A stretch of DNA of 64,000 nt from Enterobacter sp. RHBSTW-00994 (GTDB taxonomy: Bacteria; Pseudomonadota; Gammaproteobacteria; Enterobacterales; Enterobacteriaceae): positions 3,738,588-3,802,587 of the forward strand of contig NZ_CP056199.1 in NCBI RefSeq assembly GCF_013782625.1, read 5' to 3'. The position numbers and the translations under genes were made by a program. The notes under the pieces were generated by a model that saw only the letters and a program-made list of their open reading frames with translations, ran no database searches and was not told the origin of the DNA. Shown piece by piece: positions 1 to 9,576 of this stretch (positions are counted from its first letter, which is position 1; each line of letters begins with the position of its first letter).

Positions 1-1034
1 ATTACGATATTTTGCTGATGGGGATCCCGGTGACCTTCACCGGAGAACTGAGCATGCAACAGGAGCGGCTTGCAAAAGCGGCTTCAATGACCGATTACCT
101 GCTGTTGGCACTGCCATGCCACGCTCAAATTAACGCAGAAGAGCTGAAAAATGACGGCGCTGCGGCGTGTCTTCTCAAACCACTGACCTCCACGCGACTG
201 TTACCGGCCTTAACTGAATATTGCCGTATAAGCCATTACGCCCTGCCGTTAGCCAATGATGAGCATAAGCTGCCTATGACGGTGATGGCCGTGGATGACA
301 ATCCTGCAAATCTTAAACTCATTGGCGTACTCCTCGACGATCAGGTGCAGCATATTGAGTTATGTTCCAGCGGCGCTCAAGCCGTCGAGCAGGCAAAACA
401 GATGCAGTTCGATCTTATCCTGATGGATATTCAAATGCCGGGTATGGACGGTATCCGTGCCTGCGAACTGATCCGCCAGCTTCCCCATCAGCAGCAGACT
501 CCCGTTATTGCCGTAACCGCACATGCGATGGCCGGTCAGAGAGAGAAACTCCTGAGCGCCGGAATGAACGATTATCTGGCAAAACCGATCGACGAAGAGA
601 AACTGCACAACCTGCTGTTACGTTATAAGCCAGGACATATCGGCGGAGCAGTTGTTACACAGCCTGAATCGCCAGAGATCAGCATCAATCCAAACGTTAC
701 ATTCGACTGGCAACTGGCACTCCGCCAGGCGGCCGGTAAACCTGATTTGGCACGTGATATGCTGCAAATGCTGGTCGCCTTCCTGCCGGAAATCCGTAAC
801 AAAGTTGAAGAACAACTGGTGGGAGAAAACCCTGAAGATTTACTGGATGCTATCCACAAACTGCACGGTAGCTGTGGTTACAGTGGCGTACCACGGTTGA
901 AAAACCTCTGTCAGTTGCTGGAACAGCAGCTTCGCGCCGGTACGCCGGAGTCTGAACTGGAACCGGAGTTTCTTGAGTTGCTGGATGAGATGGATAACGT
1001 CGCGCGGGAAGCGGCCCGGATCCCTGGCGGCTAA
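1..1034 (+). CDS. barA: Hybrid sensor kinase BarA, C-terminal part
   Basis: The gene enters from the left edge; the reading frame is open from base 3, so the sensor and kinase domains lie outside. BarA is the membrane-bound hybrid histidine kinase that phosphorylates the response regulator UvrY in response to short-chain carboxylates. Visible here are the end of a degenerate receiver-like segment, a full receiver domain with VDDNPAN acidic motif and the phospho-acceptor Asp in [10 protein letters not shown] (codon 426-428), and a C-terminal Hpt domain with phospho-His in [10 protein letters not shown] (codon 864-866). The E. coli protein is about 918 residues; roughly the last 344 codons are present. 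Position next to the gud operon matches E. coli. The UvrY-dependent RNA csrB is also in this window. Confidence 0.95.
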   Translation, partial: YDILLMGIPVTFTGELSMQQERLAKAASMTDYLLLALPCHAQINAEELKNDGAAACLLKPLTSTRLLPALTEYCRISHYALPLANDEHKLPMTVMAVDDNPANLKLIGVLLDDQVQHIELCSSGAQAVEQAKQMQFDLILMDIQMPGMDGIRACELIRQLPHQQQTPVIAVTAHAMAGQREKLLSAGMNDYLAKPIDEEKLHNLLLRYKPGHIGGAVVTQPESPEISINPNVTFDWQLALRQAAGKPDLARDMLQMLVAFLPEIRNKVEEQLVGENPEDLLDAIHKLHGSCGYSGVPRLKNLCQLLEQQLRAGTPESELEPEFLELLDEMDNVAREAARIPGG

Positions 1035-1053
1035 AATCCGGTGGCGTGAGCAC

Positions 1054-1092
1054 TTACCGGGCCTACGAGTGTATGAACGCAGGCCCGGTAAA
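1054..1092. repeat. REP-like inverted repeat between barA and garK
   Basis: The convergent 3' ends of barA and garK are separated by 82 bases holding a hairpin: TTACCGGGCCT at 1054-1064 pairs with AGGCCCGGTAA at 1081-1091. There is no T-run, so it looks more like a repetitive extragenic palindrome that also protects 3' ends than a classic terminator. Confidence 0.55.
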
Positions 1093-1116
1093 GCGAAACC
1101 GTACCGGCAATTCCAG

Positions 1117-2256
1117 CTAAGATCCCAGCCCTATTTTCAAGACTGCAGCAATATTCCTCGCAGCCATCTGGACATTTTGCTGTGCGTTATCCAGCGCATC
1201 TTCCAGCGAGCAAATGGAATAAATCACGCTAAACACGGCATCGATGCCGTGGTCATGCACAATCCCAACATCTGCCGTCAGGCTACCTGCAATCCCAATA
1301 ACCGGTTTGTTGTAGCGCTTAGCAATTTTCGCCACGCCCACCGGGACTTTACCGTGGATTGTCTGGCTGTCGATTCGCCCTTCACCAGTAATCACCAGAT
1401 CAGCATCAACCACCTGTTCATCCAGATGCAGCGCATCCGTCACAATCTCGATGCCTTGACGCAACTGTGCTCCGCAAAACGCATACAGCGCCGCCCCCAT
1501 ACCGCCAGCAGCACCGCCCCCGGCCAGATTCAGCACATCGATATCCAGATCCCGGGCAATAATTCTCGCGTAGTGGGCAAGCCCGTTGTCCAGGGATTCG
1601 ATCATCTCAGGCGTTGCGCCTTTTTGTGGCCCGAATACCGCCGATGCCCCCTCTTTTCCGACTAACGGATTCGTGACATCGCAAGCAACCTCAATCCGGC
1701 AGGCTGTCAGACGCTTATCCAGACCGCTTAAATCAATATGCGCCAGATTTTCCAGCACCTCTCCGCCCTGGCCGATAGCCTGCTCTTTTGCATCCAGCAG
1801 TTTCGCCCCCAGCGCTTGTACCATCCCCGCCCCGCCGTCATTGGTTGCACTGCCGCCAATACCAATGATGATATGTTTAACGCCCGCATCCAGCGCATGG
1901 CGGATGAGTTCACCGGTTCCCCAGGAGGTTGTTTTTAACGGGTTTCGCTGCGAAGGGGGGACCAGTTCCAGGCCACTCGCGGCGGCCATTTCAATAAAGG
2001 CGCTTTGTTCATCGCCAGATAGCCCATAAAAACCATCAACACGCTCACCCAGCGGTCCCGTAACCGGAACATGGATAATTCGCCCATGCGTTGCGGCAAC
2101 CATCGCTTCCACCGTACCTTCACCACCATCGGCAACCGGCAATTTAACGTAATCCGCCGATGGGAAGACTTCGCGAAACCCCTGCTCTATCGCTGTCGCC
2201 ACCTCAAGCGCACTCAAACTTTCCTTATATGAGTCCGGTGCGATAACAATTTTCAT
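1117..2256 (-). CDS. garK: Glycerate 2-kinase of the glucarate operon
   Basis: Phosphorylates D-glycerate with ATP to 2-phosphoglycerate, the last step of D-glucarate/galactarate breakdown before glycolysis. The 379-residue protein has the GarK/GlxK family layout: N-terminal MKIVIAPDSYKESLSA, the early VADGGEGT motif and the glycine-rich GIGGSATNDGGAG segment. It is the last gene of a minus-strand run gudP-gudX-gudD-garK, 87 bases after gudD. In E. coli garK is in the garPLRK operon, so its presence here means that this operon carries its own kinase. GarL aldolase and GarR reductase, needed between GudD and this enzyme, are not in the window. GlxK and GarK are hard to tell apart by sequence alone; context favours garK. 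Confidence 0.9.
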   Translation of the reverse strand: MKIVIAPDSYKESLSALEVATAIEQGFREVFPSADYVKLPVADGGEGTVEAMVAATHGRIIHVPVTGPLGERVDGFYGLSGDEQSAFIEMAAASGLELVPPSQRNPLKTTSWGTGELIRHALDAGVKHIIIGIGGSATNDGGAGMVQALGAKLLDAKEQAIGQGGEVLENLAHIDLSGLDKRLTACRIEVACDVTNPLVGKEGASAVFGPQKGATPEMIESLDNGLAHYARIIARDLDIDVLNLAGGGAAGGMGAALYAFCGAQLRQGIEIVTDALHLDEQVVDADLVITGEGRIDSQTIHGKVPVGVAKIAKRYNKPVIGIAGSLTADVGIVHDHGIDAVFSVIYSICSLEDALDNAQQNVQMAARNIAAVLKIGLGS

Positions 2257-2343
2257 AAGCCATCCTTACGCATGTTAACTACGTTAAGCATACACCCGCC
2301 CAGCTTGCGAAAATGCCGATTCCCGCAGGAACCGGCAATACAC

Positions 2344-3681
2344 TTAACGCACCATGCAAGGGCGTTTGTTATTAAAGGTCCAGTTCGGGATCAAATACTG
2401 CATTGCCATTGCATCGTCGCGCGCTCCCAGGCCGTGTTTCTGATACAACTCATGCGCTTTCATGACCTGATCCATATCCAGCTCAACACCCAGTCCTGGA
2501 GCGGCCGGAACCTGCACCATGCCGCCTTTGATTTCAAACGGCTGTTTGGTCAGACGCTGGTTGCCCTCCTGCCAGATCCAGTGGGTATCGATAGCGGTAA
2601 TGTTGCCAGGTGCAGCAGCAGCGACATGGGTGAACATCGCCAGAGAAATATCGAAGTGGTTATTCGAGTGAGAACCCCAGGTCAGGCCAAACTCATGACA
2701 CATCTGCGCCACGCGAACCGAGCCCTGCATCGTCCAGAAATGTGGGTCAGCCAGCGGAATATCAACAGACTGCAGAGACAACGTATGGCCCATCTGACGC
2801 CAGTCGGTAGCAATCATATTAGTGGCCGTTGGCAAGCCAGTCGCGCGACGGAATTCCGCCATCACTTCACGCCCGGAGAACCCTTGCTCCGCCCCACACG
2901 GATCTTCCGCATAAGCCAGCACGCCTTTTAGCTGTTTGCCAATTTTAATCGCTTCGTCAAGCGACCACGCTCCGTTTGGATCCAGCGTGACACGCGCCTG
3001 CGGGAAACGTTTTGCCAGCGCAGAAATCGCTTCGGCTTCCTCAGCCCCCGCCAGCACTCCCCCCTTCAATTTAAAATCATTAAAGCCGTATTTTTCATAA
3101 GCGGCTTCCGCCAGGCGCACAACGGCATCCGGCGTCATCGCCTCTTCATGGCGCAGACGATACCAGTCGCACTGTTCATCAGGCTGGCTTTGATACGACA
3201 GCGGCGTCAGTTTGCGGTTGCCCACAAAGAACAGGTATCCCAACATTTCGACTTCGCTACGCTGCTGACCTTCCCCCAGCAGCGACGCCACGTTAACGCC
3301 CAGATGTTGGCCTAAGAGATCCAGCATTGCCGCTTCAATGCCTGTCACGACGTGAATCGTGGTGCGCAGGTCAAAAGTCTGCAAGCCACGCCCACCGGCA
3401 TCGCGGTCAGCGAAGTTACTGCGCACGCTATTCAGGATGTTTTTATATTCACCCAGCGTTTTGCCAACAACGAATGGAATAGCCTCTTCCAGCGTGTTGC
3501 GGATCTTCTCGCCGCCCGGGATTTCACCCACACCGGTATGCCCGGAGTTGTCCTTAATAATGACAATATTACGGGTAAAGAAGGGGGCATGTGCGCCACT
3601 CAGGTTCATCAACATGCTGTCATAACCTGCAACCGGAATGATCTGCATGGAAGTAACAACAGGTGTAGAAAATGTGTTCAT
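2344..3681 (-). CDS. gudD: D-glucarate dehydratase
   Basis: Dehydrates D-glucarate (and L-idarate) to 5-keto-4-deoxy-D-glucarate in the cytoplasm. The 445-residue protein belongs to the enolase superfamily: N-terminal capping domain, then a barrel with the catalytic lysine motif FKLKGG, Mg-ligand motifs LDPNGAW and AEDPCG, NMIATDW, and the catalytic histidine in [11 protein letters not shown]. Length matches the E. coli enzyme. Start ATG is preceded by an AAAGGA site. It lies 15 bases downstream of gudX in the same operon and shares its whole length with GudX. Confidence 0.97.
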   Translation of the reverse strand: MNTFSTPVVTSMQIIPVAGYDSMLMNLSGAHAPFFTRNIVIIKDNSGHTGVGEIPGGEKIRNTLEEAIPFVVGKTLGEYKNILNSVRSNFADRDAGGRGLQTFDLRTTIHVVTGIEAAMLDLLGQHLGVNVASLLGEGQQRSEVEMLGYLFFVGNRKLTPLSYQSQPDEQCDWYRLRHEEAMTPDAVVRLAEAAYEKYGFNDFKLKGGVLAGAEEAEAISALAKRFPQARVTLDPNGAWSLDEAIKIGKQLKGVLAYAEDPCGAEQGFSGREVMAEFRRATGLPTATNMIATDWRQMGHTLSLQSVDIPLADPHFWTMQGSVRVAQMCHEFGLTWGSHSNNHFDISLAMFTHVAAAAPGNITAIDTHWIWQEGNQRLTKQPFEIKGGMVQVPAAPGLGVELDMDQVMKAHELYQKHGLGARDDAMAMQYLIPNWTFNNKRPCMVR

Positions 3682-3696
3682 CGTGCAATCCTTTTA

Positions 3697-5040
3697 TCAG
3701 TGACGTCCAAAAACAGGGCGTTTACGGTCAAATGTCCAGCCGGGAATGAGATACTGCATCGGGCCTGCGTCATTACGCGCACCACCTGGCAGCTTTTTAT
3801 ATGCCTCATGCGCTTTATGGACCTGATCCCAGTCAAGCTCCACACCCAGCCCAGGTGCATCGGGTACGGCGATTTTGCCGTTTTTTATCTCCAGAGGATT
3901 TTTCGTCAGACGGGCTTCCCCTTCCTGCCAGATCCAGTGTGTATCAATGGCGGTCGGTGTTCCTGGCGCAGCGGCCCCAACATGAGTGAACATCGCCAGC
4001 GAAATGTCGAAGTGGTTATTGGAGTGGCAACCCCAGGTCAGCCCCCAGTCATCGCAAAGCTGCGCGACACGCACTGCGCCGGAAAGCGTCCAGAAATGCG
4101 GGTCGGCCAGCGGGATATCCACAGCGTTGAGCATCACCGCATGACCCATTTCGCGCCAGTTGGTGGCGATCATATTGGTCGCCACTGGCAACCCGGTCGC
4201 CCGACGAAATTCCGCCATCACTTCCCGTCCGGAGAAGCCCTGCTCTGCACCACAGGGATCTTCCGCGTAAGTCAGCACATCGCCCAGTCCTTTACACAAG
4301 GCAATAGCCTCATCCAGCAACCATGCACCATTGGGATCGACGGTGATGCGCGCATCAGGAAAACGTTTTTTCAACGCGCGCGCACTTTCGATCTCTTGTT
4401 CGCCTGGCAACACGCCGCCTTTCAGCTTGAAATCTTTAAAACCGTAGCGATCCTGCGCAGCTTCCGCCAGCCGAACGACCGCCTCGCTGGAGAGCGCCTC
4501 CTGATGGCGCAGCTGATACCATTCGTGATGGCCTGGCGAGCGTTCAAGATAAGGCAGATCGGTTTTGTTACGGTCGCCGAGGTAGAACAGATAACCCAGA
4601 ACCGTTACCGCATCGCGCTGTTTACCGGGCCCCAGCAGTTCGCACACCGGCACATTCAGAGCCTTACCCAGTAAATCGAGTAACGCAGCTTCCAGCGCCG
4701 CAACGGCATTCACGCGCAGTTCAAATGTCCAGGCACCTTTGCCAAAAGTATCAAAGTCAGCTGACTGGTTGCCTTTGTGCACCCGCTGAACCACTTTATT
4801 CAGGCGAGCCACTTCCTGGCCCACAACCAGTGGAATAGCATCCACCAGCGTCTGGTAAATCACCTCTCCGCCAGGCGCTTCACCTACGCCCGTGTTTCCG
4901 GCGTTGTCGGTAAGTACCACAATATTACGGGTGAACCAGGCGTTATGTGCCCCGCCAATGTTGAGTAGCATACTGTCTTGCCCGGCTACCGGGATGACCT
5001 GCATCTCAACGATCACGGGACTTGATTGCGTCGTCATCAT
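3697..5040 (-). CDS. gudX: Glucarate dehydratase-related protein GudX
   Basis: Paralogue of GudD, 447 residues, with the same enolase-superfamily motifs in order: [34 protein letters not shown] and [11 protein letters not shown]. In E. coli the protein has weak glucarate dehydratase activity and its physiological role is unsettled. The start overlaps the gudP stop as TGATG at 5038-5042, indicating translational coupling; a second ATG directly follows the first. All metal-binding and catalytic motifs are kept, so nothing in the sequence suggests loss of chemistry. Position between transporter and GudD is conserved. Confidence 0.95.
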   Translation of the reverse strand: MMTTQSSPVIVEMQVIPVAGQDSMLLNIGGAHNAWFTRNIVVLTDNAGNTGVGEAPGGEVIYQTLVDAIPLVVGQEVARLNKVVQRVHKGNQSADFDTFGKGAWTFELRVNAVAALEAALLDLLGKALNVPVCELLGPGKQRDAVTVLGYLFYLGDRNKTDLPYLERSPGHHEWYQLRHQEALSSEAVVRLAEAAQDRYGFKDFKLKGGVLPGEQEIESARALKKRFPDARITVDPNGAWLLDEAIALCKGLGDVLTYAEDPCGAEQGFSGREVMAEFRRATGLPVATNMIATNWREMGHAVMLNAVDIPLADPHFWTLSGAVRVAQLCDDWGLTWGCHSNNHFDISLAMFTHVGAAAPGTPTAIDTHWIWQEGEARLTKNPLEIKNGKIAVPDAPGLGVELDWDQVHKAHEAYKKLPGGARNDAGPMQYLIPGWTFDRKRPVFGRH

Positions 5041-6392
5041 CAGCGCTCCATCACAGGTTTGAGTTCGATACGTTTAATATCACCCACCAGAACCAGGTAG
5101 CTCAGTACTGCCACGAGGGCATGAACTCCCACATAAATCAGTGCGCCGTTAAACGATCCGGTTGTACCCACGATGTAGCCGATGGCTATTGGCGTGACAA
5201 TGCCGGAGATGTTACCGAACATATTGAACAACCCGCCGCTCAGGCCACTGATCTCTTTTGGCGCGGTATCTGCCATCACCGCCCAGCCCAGTGCGCCAAT
5301 GCCTTTGCCAAAGAAGGCCATCGCCATAAAGCCGATGATCATCCACTCAGCACTTACGTAGTTACAGAACACCATTGTCATCGAGAGCAACATCCCGAGC
5401 ACAATCGGTGTTTTACGGGCGATGTTCAATGAGCCCGTGCGACGCATCAGCCAGTCGGAAATCACCCCACCTAACACGCCCCCCACAAAACCGCACACCG
5501 CCGGGATAGAAGCAACAAAGCCAGCTTTCAGGATCGACATCCCGCGCGCCTGCACCAGGTAGACCGGGAACCAGGTAATAAAGAAATAGGTTAAGGCGTT
5601 AATACAGTATTGGCCCAGATAGATGCCAATCATCATGCGTGAACCCACGAGTTGCCTGATCTGCGCCCATTTCTGGCCGAACGGCACTTTTGCTTTGGTC
5701 GATTTCTGATCCATGTTGATCAGCGCTCCACCTTCAGCAATATACTCCAGCTCTTTTTTGTTCACGCCTGGATGTTGGTTCGGTTCGTGGATCACTTTCA
5801 GCCAGATAAAACTGATAACGATCCCAAGCCCGCCCATAAAGAAGAAGACATGTGACCAGCCCACTTCATGCGTCAGCCAGCCCATAATGGGTGCGAAGAT
5901 AACCGTGGCAAAGTACTGTGCAGAGTTAAAAATTGCGACTGCCGTTCCTCTCTCCTGCGCCGGGAACCAGGCGGCAACAATGCGACTATTACCCGGGAAA
6001 GAAGGTGCTTCAGCTAACCCCACCAGGAAGCGCAAGGTAAAGAGCGCAATGATGATGCCAAACCCGCTGAAGATATCGACGACCCCCTGTAACAGGGTAA
6101 ACATCGACCAGATAAAGATGGACCAGAAATAGACGCGTTTGGAGCCGAAGCGGTCAAGCAGCCAGCCGCCGGGAATTTGGCCAATAACATAGGCCCATGA
6201 AAATGCGGAGAAAACGTAACCCATGCCAACCGCATCAAGCCCGATATCTTTTGCCATTTCTGAACCGGCAATCGACAGCGTGGCGCGGTCACCATAGTTA
6301 AAGGATGTGACGATAAACAACATCACCACTATCCAGTAGCGAGCATTGGTACGCTTTTCAGCGCTACTCGCCGCGTGGCTTAATGTACTCAT
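5040..6392 (-). CDS. gudP: D-glucarate/galactarate transporter GudP
   Basis: Inner-membrane MFS transporter (anion:cation symporter family) importing D-glucarate by proton symport. The 450-residue protein has about 12 hydrophobic segments, starting around residues 18-35, and the MFS loop motif [12 protein letters not shown] between helices 2 and 3. It is the first gene of the gudPXD-garK operon; the 363-base region upstream should hold the promoter. In E. coli this operon is activated by CdaR in response to sugar acids, and the regulator is not encoded here. The start is supported by a GGAGTG site and near identity to the remembered E. coli N-terminus. Confidence 0.97.
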   Translation of the reverse strand: MSTLSHAASSAEKRTNARYWIVVMLFIVTSFNYGDRATLSIAGSEMAKDIGLDAVGMGYVFSAFSWAYVIGQIPGGWLLDRFGSKRVYFWSIFIWSMFTLLQGVVDIFSGFGIIIALFTLRFLVGLAEAPSFPGNSRIVAAWFPAQERGTAVAIFNSAQYFATVIFAPIMGWLTHEVGWSHVFFFMGGLGIVISFIWLKVIHEPNQHPGVNKKELEYIAEGGALINMDQKSTKAKVPFGQKWAQIRQLVGSRMMIGIYLGQYCINALTYFFITWFPVYLVQARGMSILKAGFVASIPAVCGFVGGVLGGVISDWLMRRTGSLNIARKTPIVLGMLLSMTMVFCNYVSAEWMIIGFMAMAFFGKGIGALGWAVMADTAPKEISGLSGGLFNMFGNISGIVTPIAIGYIVGTTGSFNGALIYVGVHALVAVLSYLVLVGDIKRIELKPVMER

Positions 6393-6679
6393 TGTTGCAC
6401 TCCTGAATCATAGCTTTCGCCTGGTCCATTCTGTACAGCACCTGTAGGGTAATCAGAATGTGAGGTTAGTGTTTGGCAGTTTTGGTACGGCGTAGTGCCG
6501 TTTTATAGTGAAACACTGCCTTTTTTGGTAACTGACGGAAAAAGTATATGAAGGAGTGACTCTTTCGCTCACCGTGCATGAACACAACATTAAAAGAAGT
6601 GAGAGAGGTTGTTTGGGGCAAAAGCCCAAAGGAATGGGGGGGACTTCACGGAAATGATGATTTTGAGAGATCTGTCTCA
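6393..6679. other. gudP upstream region
   Basis: No convincing gene. On the minus strand it should hold the gudP promoter. A 15-base dyad ACGGC-GTAGT-GCCGT lies at 6487-6501 about 95 bases before the gudP start, close to an AT-rich TATAAA-like segment, and is a candidate operator. A run of seven G lies near 6639. A TGAGA-GATCTG-TCTCA dyad sits at 6664-6679 next to the REP cluster. The ATG-initiated frame 6578-6835 on the plus strand runs through the REP repeats and is not credible. Confidence 0.5.
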
Positions 6680-6750
6680 CCGGGTGGCAGGCGACGCCAT
6701 ACCCGGCCGACAAAGCCCGTAAGCTCGCGCAAGCGAAGCACCGCCGGGCA
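6680..6750. repeat. REP/BIME element downstream of yqcA
   Basis: Two REP-like palindromic units: CCGGGTGGC paired with GCCATACCCGG (6680-6708), then a second palindrome with GCCCG and CGGGC arms around a CGCGCAAGCG core (6714-6750). This is the usual paired arrangement in enterobacterial intergenic regions. It lies immediately after the yqcA stop and may stabilise that mRNA end. Confidence 0.7.
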
Positions 6751-6755
6751 TTATG

Positions 6756-7205
6756 TTATTTCAGCAGTGTTGCCCAGTGCTCAACCCAGGGATTGGATTC
6801 GCTTTCAGGCTCGGGATGCTCGCCCGCATCGATAAGCAGCATGTCGCCTACGCGCTGCGCGCTTTGCTCCTGAAGGAGTGCATCGAACTGCTTCCCACCG
6901 CCGCAGAAGTTGGCGTATGAACTGTCACCCAAAGCAATAATGCCGTAGTGAACATCAGGCTGATAGCCGAGCTGATCTTTGATGCCCTGGAAAAGAGGCA
7001 CAATGCTGTCCGGCAGATCACCCTGGCCTGTCGTCGAGGTCACGACCAGGATGTATTTATCTTTGTACTTTTCCCAATCTGTCAGTTCCGGGTCCTCGTA
7101 AACCGTGGCTTTATGGCCCTGGCTGGCGAGAATGGTTTCGGCTTCTTCCGCTACCAGCAGTGAGTTACCGTACATTGTGCCGACAAAAATTCCGACTTCA
7201 GCCAT
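6756..7205 (-). CDS. yqcA: Flavodoxin YqcA
   Basis: Short-chain flavodoxin of 149 residues, the length of the E. coli protein. The FMN phosphate-binding loop is seen at the N-terminus as [26 protein letters not shown] and [14 protein letters not shown] form the other flavin-contacting loops. It probably serves as a one-electron carrier; the physiological partner is unknown. It follows truC by 21 bases in a minus-strand group syd, csrB, yqcC, truC, yqcA, the same order as in E. coli. Confidence 0.95.
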   Translation of the reverse strand: MAEVGIFVGTMYGNSLLVAEEAETILASQGHKATVYEDPELTDWEKYKDKYILVVTSTTGQGDLPDSIVPLFQGIKDQLGYQPDVHYGIIALGDSSYANFCGGGKQFDALLQEQSAQRVGDMLLIDAGEHPEPESESNPWVEHWATLLK

Positions 7206-7226
7206 GCTTTGCTCCCTTCCTTTTTG

Positions 7227-8006
7227 CTATTGCTGTTCATCCTGGACGTTGCCTGACACAAACTCAACCCTTTCATTTTCGGGGAGTTGTCCCAGCCAGC
7301 CAAACTGTGACAGCGCCTGCATCCAGACCTCATCCAACCCCGCCCGAATCGTCAGGGGCTCTCCGGTGAAAGGGTGCGTCAGGCTGAGCTGGCTTGCATG
7401 CAACATCAGGCGATTGCAGCCAAAATGTTCCGCTGCGCTACGGTTCTGGCGTAAATCACCGTGCTTGCTGTCACCAATAATCGGGTGGCGAAGATGCGCA
7501 AGATGGCGTCGCAGCTGGTGTTTGCGCCCGGTTTTCGGCTCCAGCTCAACCAGGCCGTAACGTGTGGTTGGGAATTTACTGGTTGCAACGGGCATCTCTG
7601 TGGTTGCCAGACCACGATAATCCGTTACTGCAGGCTGCGGACCTTTATCATCGCGGGCAAATTTATCGGCGATTTTATCCAGCTCTTCAACCAGCGGGTA
7701 ATCAAGTGTTGCGGCATCCATTAGCCAGCCACGCACAATGGCATGATAGCGTTTTTGGATCTGATGCTGTTCAAACTGTTGGGACAATAAACGCCCCGCT
7801 TCGCTTGATAACCCCATAAGGAGCACGCCGGACGTTGGCCTGTCCAGACGGTGGACGGTAAACACATGCTGGCCTATCTGGTCACGCACGGTTTGCATCA
7901 CAACCACTTTTTCATCGCGATCCAGCCAGCTACGATGTACCAGCCAGCCCGAGGGTTTATTGACCGCAACCAACCACTCATCCTGGTAAAGAATTTCCAG
8001 CGTCAT
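7227..8006 (-). CDS. truC: tRNA pseudouridine(65) synthase TruC
   Basis: Converts U65 to pseudouridine in the acceptor stem of tRNA-Ile and tRNA-Asp. The 259-residue protein belongs to the RluA family: the catalytic aspartate is Asp55 in VHRLDRPTSGVLLMG, and the family segment GRKHQLRRHLAHLRHPIIGDSKHG follows. Its start overlaps the yqcC stop by 4 bases, so the two are translationally coupled. Length is close to the E. coli enzyme. Confidence 0.96.
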   Translation of the reverse strand: MTLEILYQDEWLVAVNKPSGWLVHRSWLDRDEKVVVMQTVRDQIGQHVFTVHRLDRPTSGVLLMGLSSEAGRLLSQQFEQHQIQKRYHAIVRGWLMDAATLDYPLVEELDKIADKFARDDKGPQPAVTDYRGLATTEMPVATSKFPTTRYGLVELEPKTGRKHQLRRHLAHLRHPIIGDSKHGDLRQNRSAAEHFGCNRLMLHASQLSLTHPFTGEPLTIRAGLDEVWMQALSQFGWLGQLPENERVEFVSGNVQDEQQ

Positions 8007-8332
8007 GCATTATCACCGGAAACAAGCGTATCCAGACGTTGTAACTCAACCAGGATCACTTCACGGGCAGGATGTGCAGCATCTACTGCCATTTCGTAGT
8101 AGGGTGCGATAGCAAAATTCTGGGGAAGTGGATGATGCCCATCAAGCAGGGCGTGCATACGTGGGATCAACACCCACTGTAACCACTCAAAAGGTTCCAT
8201 GGCGTCCAGGCAGAAAGGCTGTGTACTGGCGAACGCCTCTGGCTGCGGTGAACTCTCTTGCCACACCTGATGCTGGCGCAATACTGCTTCGATGGCGTGC
8301 AACTGGGCACGTACGCTATCGTGATGCGTCAT
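8003..8332 (-). CDS. yqcC: YqcC family protein (DUF446)
   Basis: Small cytoplasmic protein of 109 residues starting MTHHDSVRAQLHAIE. The frame stays open upstream to 8473, but that extension runs into the 3' end of csrB and the family length is 109, so the start at 8332 is chosen. Function is unknown; it is recognised by length, a helical N-terminus, the motif PFEWLQWVLIPRMHALL and conserved position between csrB and truC. The 4-base overlap with truC suggests a shared transcript. Confidence 0.9.
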   Translation of the reverse strand: MTHHDSVRAQLHAIEAVLRQHQVWQESSPQPEAFASTQPFCLDAMEPFEWLQWVLIPRMHALLDGHHPLPQNFAIAPYYEMAVDAAHPAREVILVELQRLDTLVSGDNA

Positions 8333-8390
8333 GAAAAACCTCGACCGAAAAACACAATGGCGCGCAGCATAACATTGCAGAACGGGAAAT

Positions 8391-8752
8391 AAAAAAAGGG
8401 AGCACTGTAAAAACAGTGCTCCCGGTTCGTTTCGCAGCATTCCAGCTACAATTCGTGCTCCCTGCTCATCCATGACAACTTTTCCTGAAGCCCGAGGGCC
8501 TGGTCATCCTTAAACCGCTGCATCCTGCTCACATCATCCTGATGTGAATGTTTCATCCCGAAACGTCCTGGCCTTCCTGACCCACCAATCATCCTGACCG
8601 GCTCCCATTCTCCTTCCTGGAGGTGTCCCTTACGCGTCCTGCGTTATCCTTTTGCTTCATCCTGAAGCCTTCCTGTCGCGCCATCCCGACGTGTCCTGAG
8701 TGAGAAACGCCATCATCCTGATGTTCGTTTCTCGTGCCGGCTTCCTGTCGAC
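8391..8752 (-). ncRNA. csrB: CsrB regulatory RNA
   Basis: About 362-nt RNA that sequesters the global regulator CsrA. Read on the minus strand it begins GTCGACAGGAAGCC, carries about two dozen GGA trinucleotides by hand count, most as CAGGA or AGGA in small hairpin loops, and ends in a strong terminator, GGGAGCACTG-TTTTT-CAGTGCTCCC followed by seven T (8391-8423). The position between syd and yqcC, the GTCGACAGG 5' end and the terminator all match E. coli csrB. The middle of the RNA is diverged but keeps the GGA spacing. Synthesis in relatives depends on UvrY phosphorylated by BarA; a UvrY-type site is upstream. Confidence 0.96.
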
Positions 8753-8924
8753 AGAGATAGAATCCGCTATTCCGCTTCGTCTTACAACCCACTCCGTAAG
8801 CCATGTAAGCGTCTTATTACCACTTCAGGCGGCCAAAAAAAATATAACCAACTGAAAAATAAAAGGATAGAAATATTAATGTGATAAGACGAAGCTTACT
8901 AATGCGGCGATCTCTCACAAACCT

Positions 8925-8942
8925 TGTAAGAGATCTCTCACA
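8925..8942 (-). promoter_or_regulatory. UvrY-type inverted repeat upstream of csrB
   Basis: TGTAAG-AGATCT-CTCACA is an 18-base imperfect inverted repeat about 173-190 bases upstream of the csrB 5' end. E. coli csrB is activated by UvrY from an upstream repeat of the form TGTAAG-N6-CTTACA, which this matches in 17 of 18 positions as I recall the E. coli sequence. A weaker TGTAAG half-site lies near 8804, closer to the promoter. Assignment is by resemblance and position. Confidence 0.75.
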
Positions 8943-8961
8943 CGCTTAGTAGCACGATGGA

Positions 8962-9507
8962 TTACAGAAGAGGCTCAAGCCGGGTGAGGAAATCCGCAAG
9001 TGAAGGGGCAAGAACATCACGATTGCGGGTTCCGATGGTCTCTTTGATCACTTCACCAGACAGGTTGCAGACGGAAATCACATCCAGTTCACTGTCGAGC
9101 GTTGCAATAAAAAGTGTCGGAGATAGTTTAAGACGCTTTTGCGTGACCAGGTGTCCAATCAGATTTTCCTGAACACGCTGCAAATCATCTTCACTCCAGG
9201 TTTGCAGCAATGTCAGGGCAGTGCCAGCAAACTGGGCAACCATATCCCCTGCAAACTGAGTGGTATAAAACGCATGAAGGGCTGGTTTTACCACAAGGTC
9301 CATTGCGCGTTCAACCGCATTTACATTTTGCTCACCGGTAAAAGGCCGGGGTTGCCAGATCACGCTATCATCCACAGAAGAGATAACACACGGTGAAGGA
9401 ACACCATATAAGTCAGTGCTTTGCGGCCATGTTCCCTTTGCCTCGTGCCATGCATCGCAGTAGCGTGTTGTGAATGCAGTTAGCGCATTTGCCGTTTCAA
9501 TATCCAC
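8962..9507 (-). CDS. syd: SecY-interacting protein Syd
   Basis: Small peripheral protein (181 residues) that binds cytosolic loops of SecY and is proposed to proofread assembly of the translocon. The length and overall composition match the E. coli protein, including the conserved segment [15 protein letters not shown] near residue 27. It is divergent from queF with a 69-base gap. The csrB regulatory region starts right after its stop codon, so read-through from syd could enter csrB. Confidence 0.95.
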   Translation of the reverse strand: MDIETANALTAFTTRYCDAWHEAKGTWPQSTDLYGVPSPCVISSVDDSVIWQPRPFTGEQNVNAVERAMDLVVKPALHAFYTTQFAGDMVAQFAGTALTLLQTWSEDDLQRVQENLIGHLVTQKRLKLSPTLFIATLDSELDVISVCNLSGEVIKETIGTRNRDVLAPSLADFLTRLEPLL

Positions 9508-9576
9508 CGATTTCTCTCTTCTCGTAAGACAGGATAAACTCAGCCCCTAAGTGTACCTGTAAAGTGGCAATGAAAC

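Noticed and set aside
6578-6835. 85-codon plus-strand frame across the gudP-yqcA gap.
   Set aside because: It passes through the REP palindromes and into antisense yqcA, with no ribosome site.
8333-8473. Longer yqcC start.
   Set aside because: It would translate through the csrB terminator, and the family length of 109 residues is reached from 8332.
8391-8752. Recurring CATCCTG units looked like a short tandem-repeat or CRISPR-like array.
   Set aside because: Spacing is irregular and the units are GGA hairpin loops on the minus strand; the 5' end, terminator and position identify csrB.
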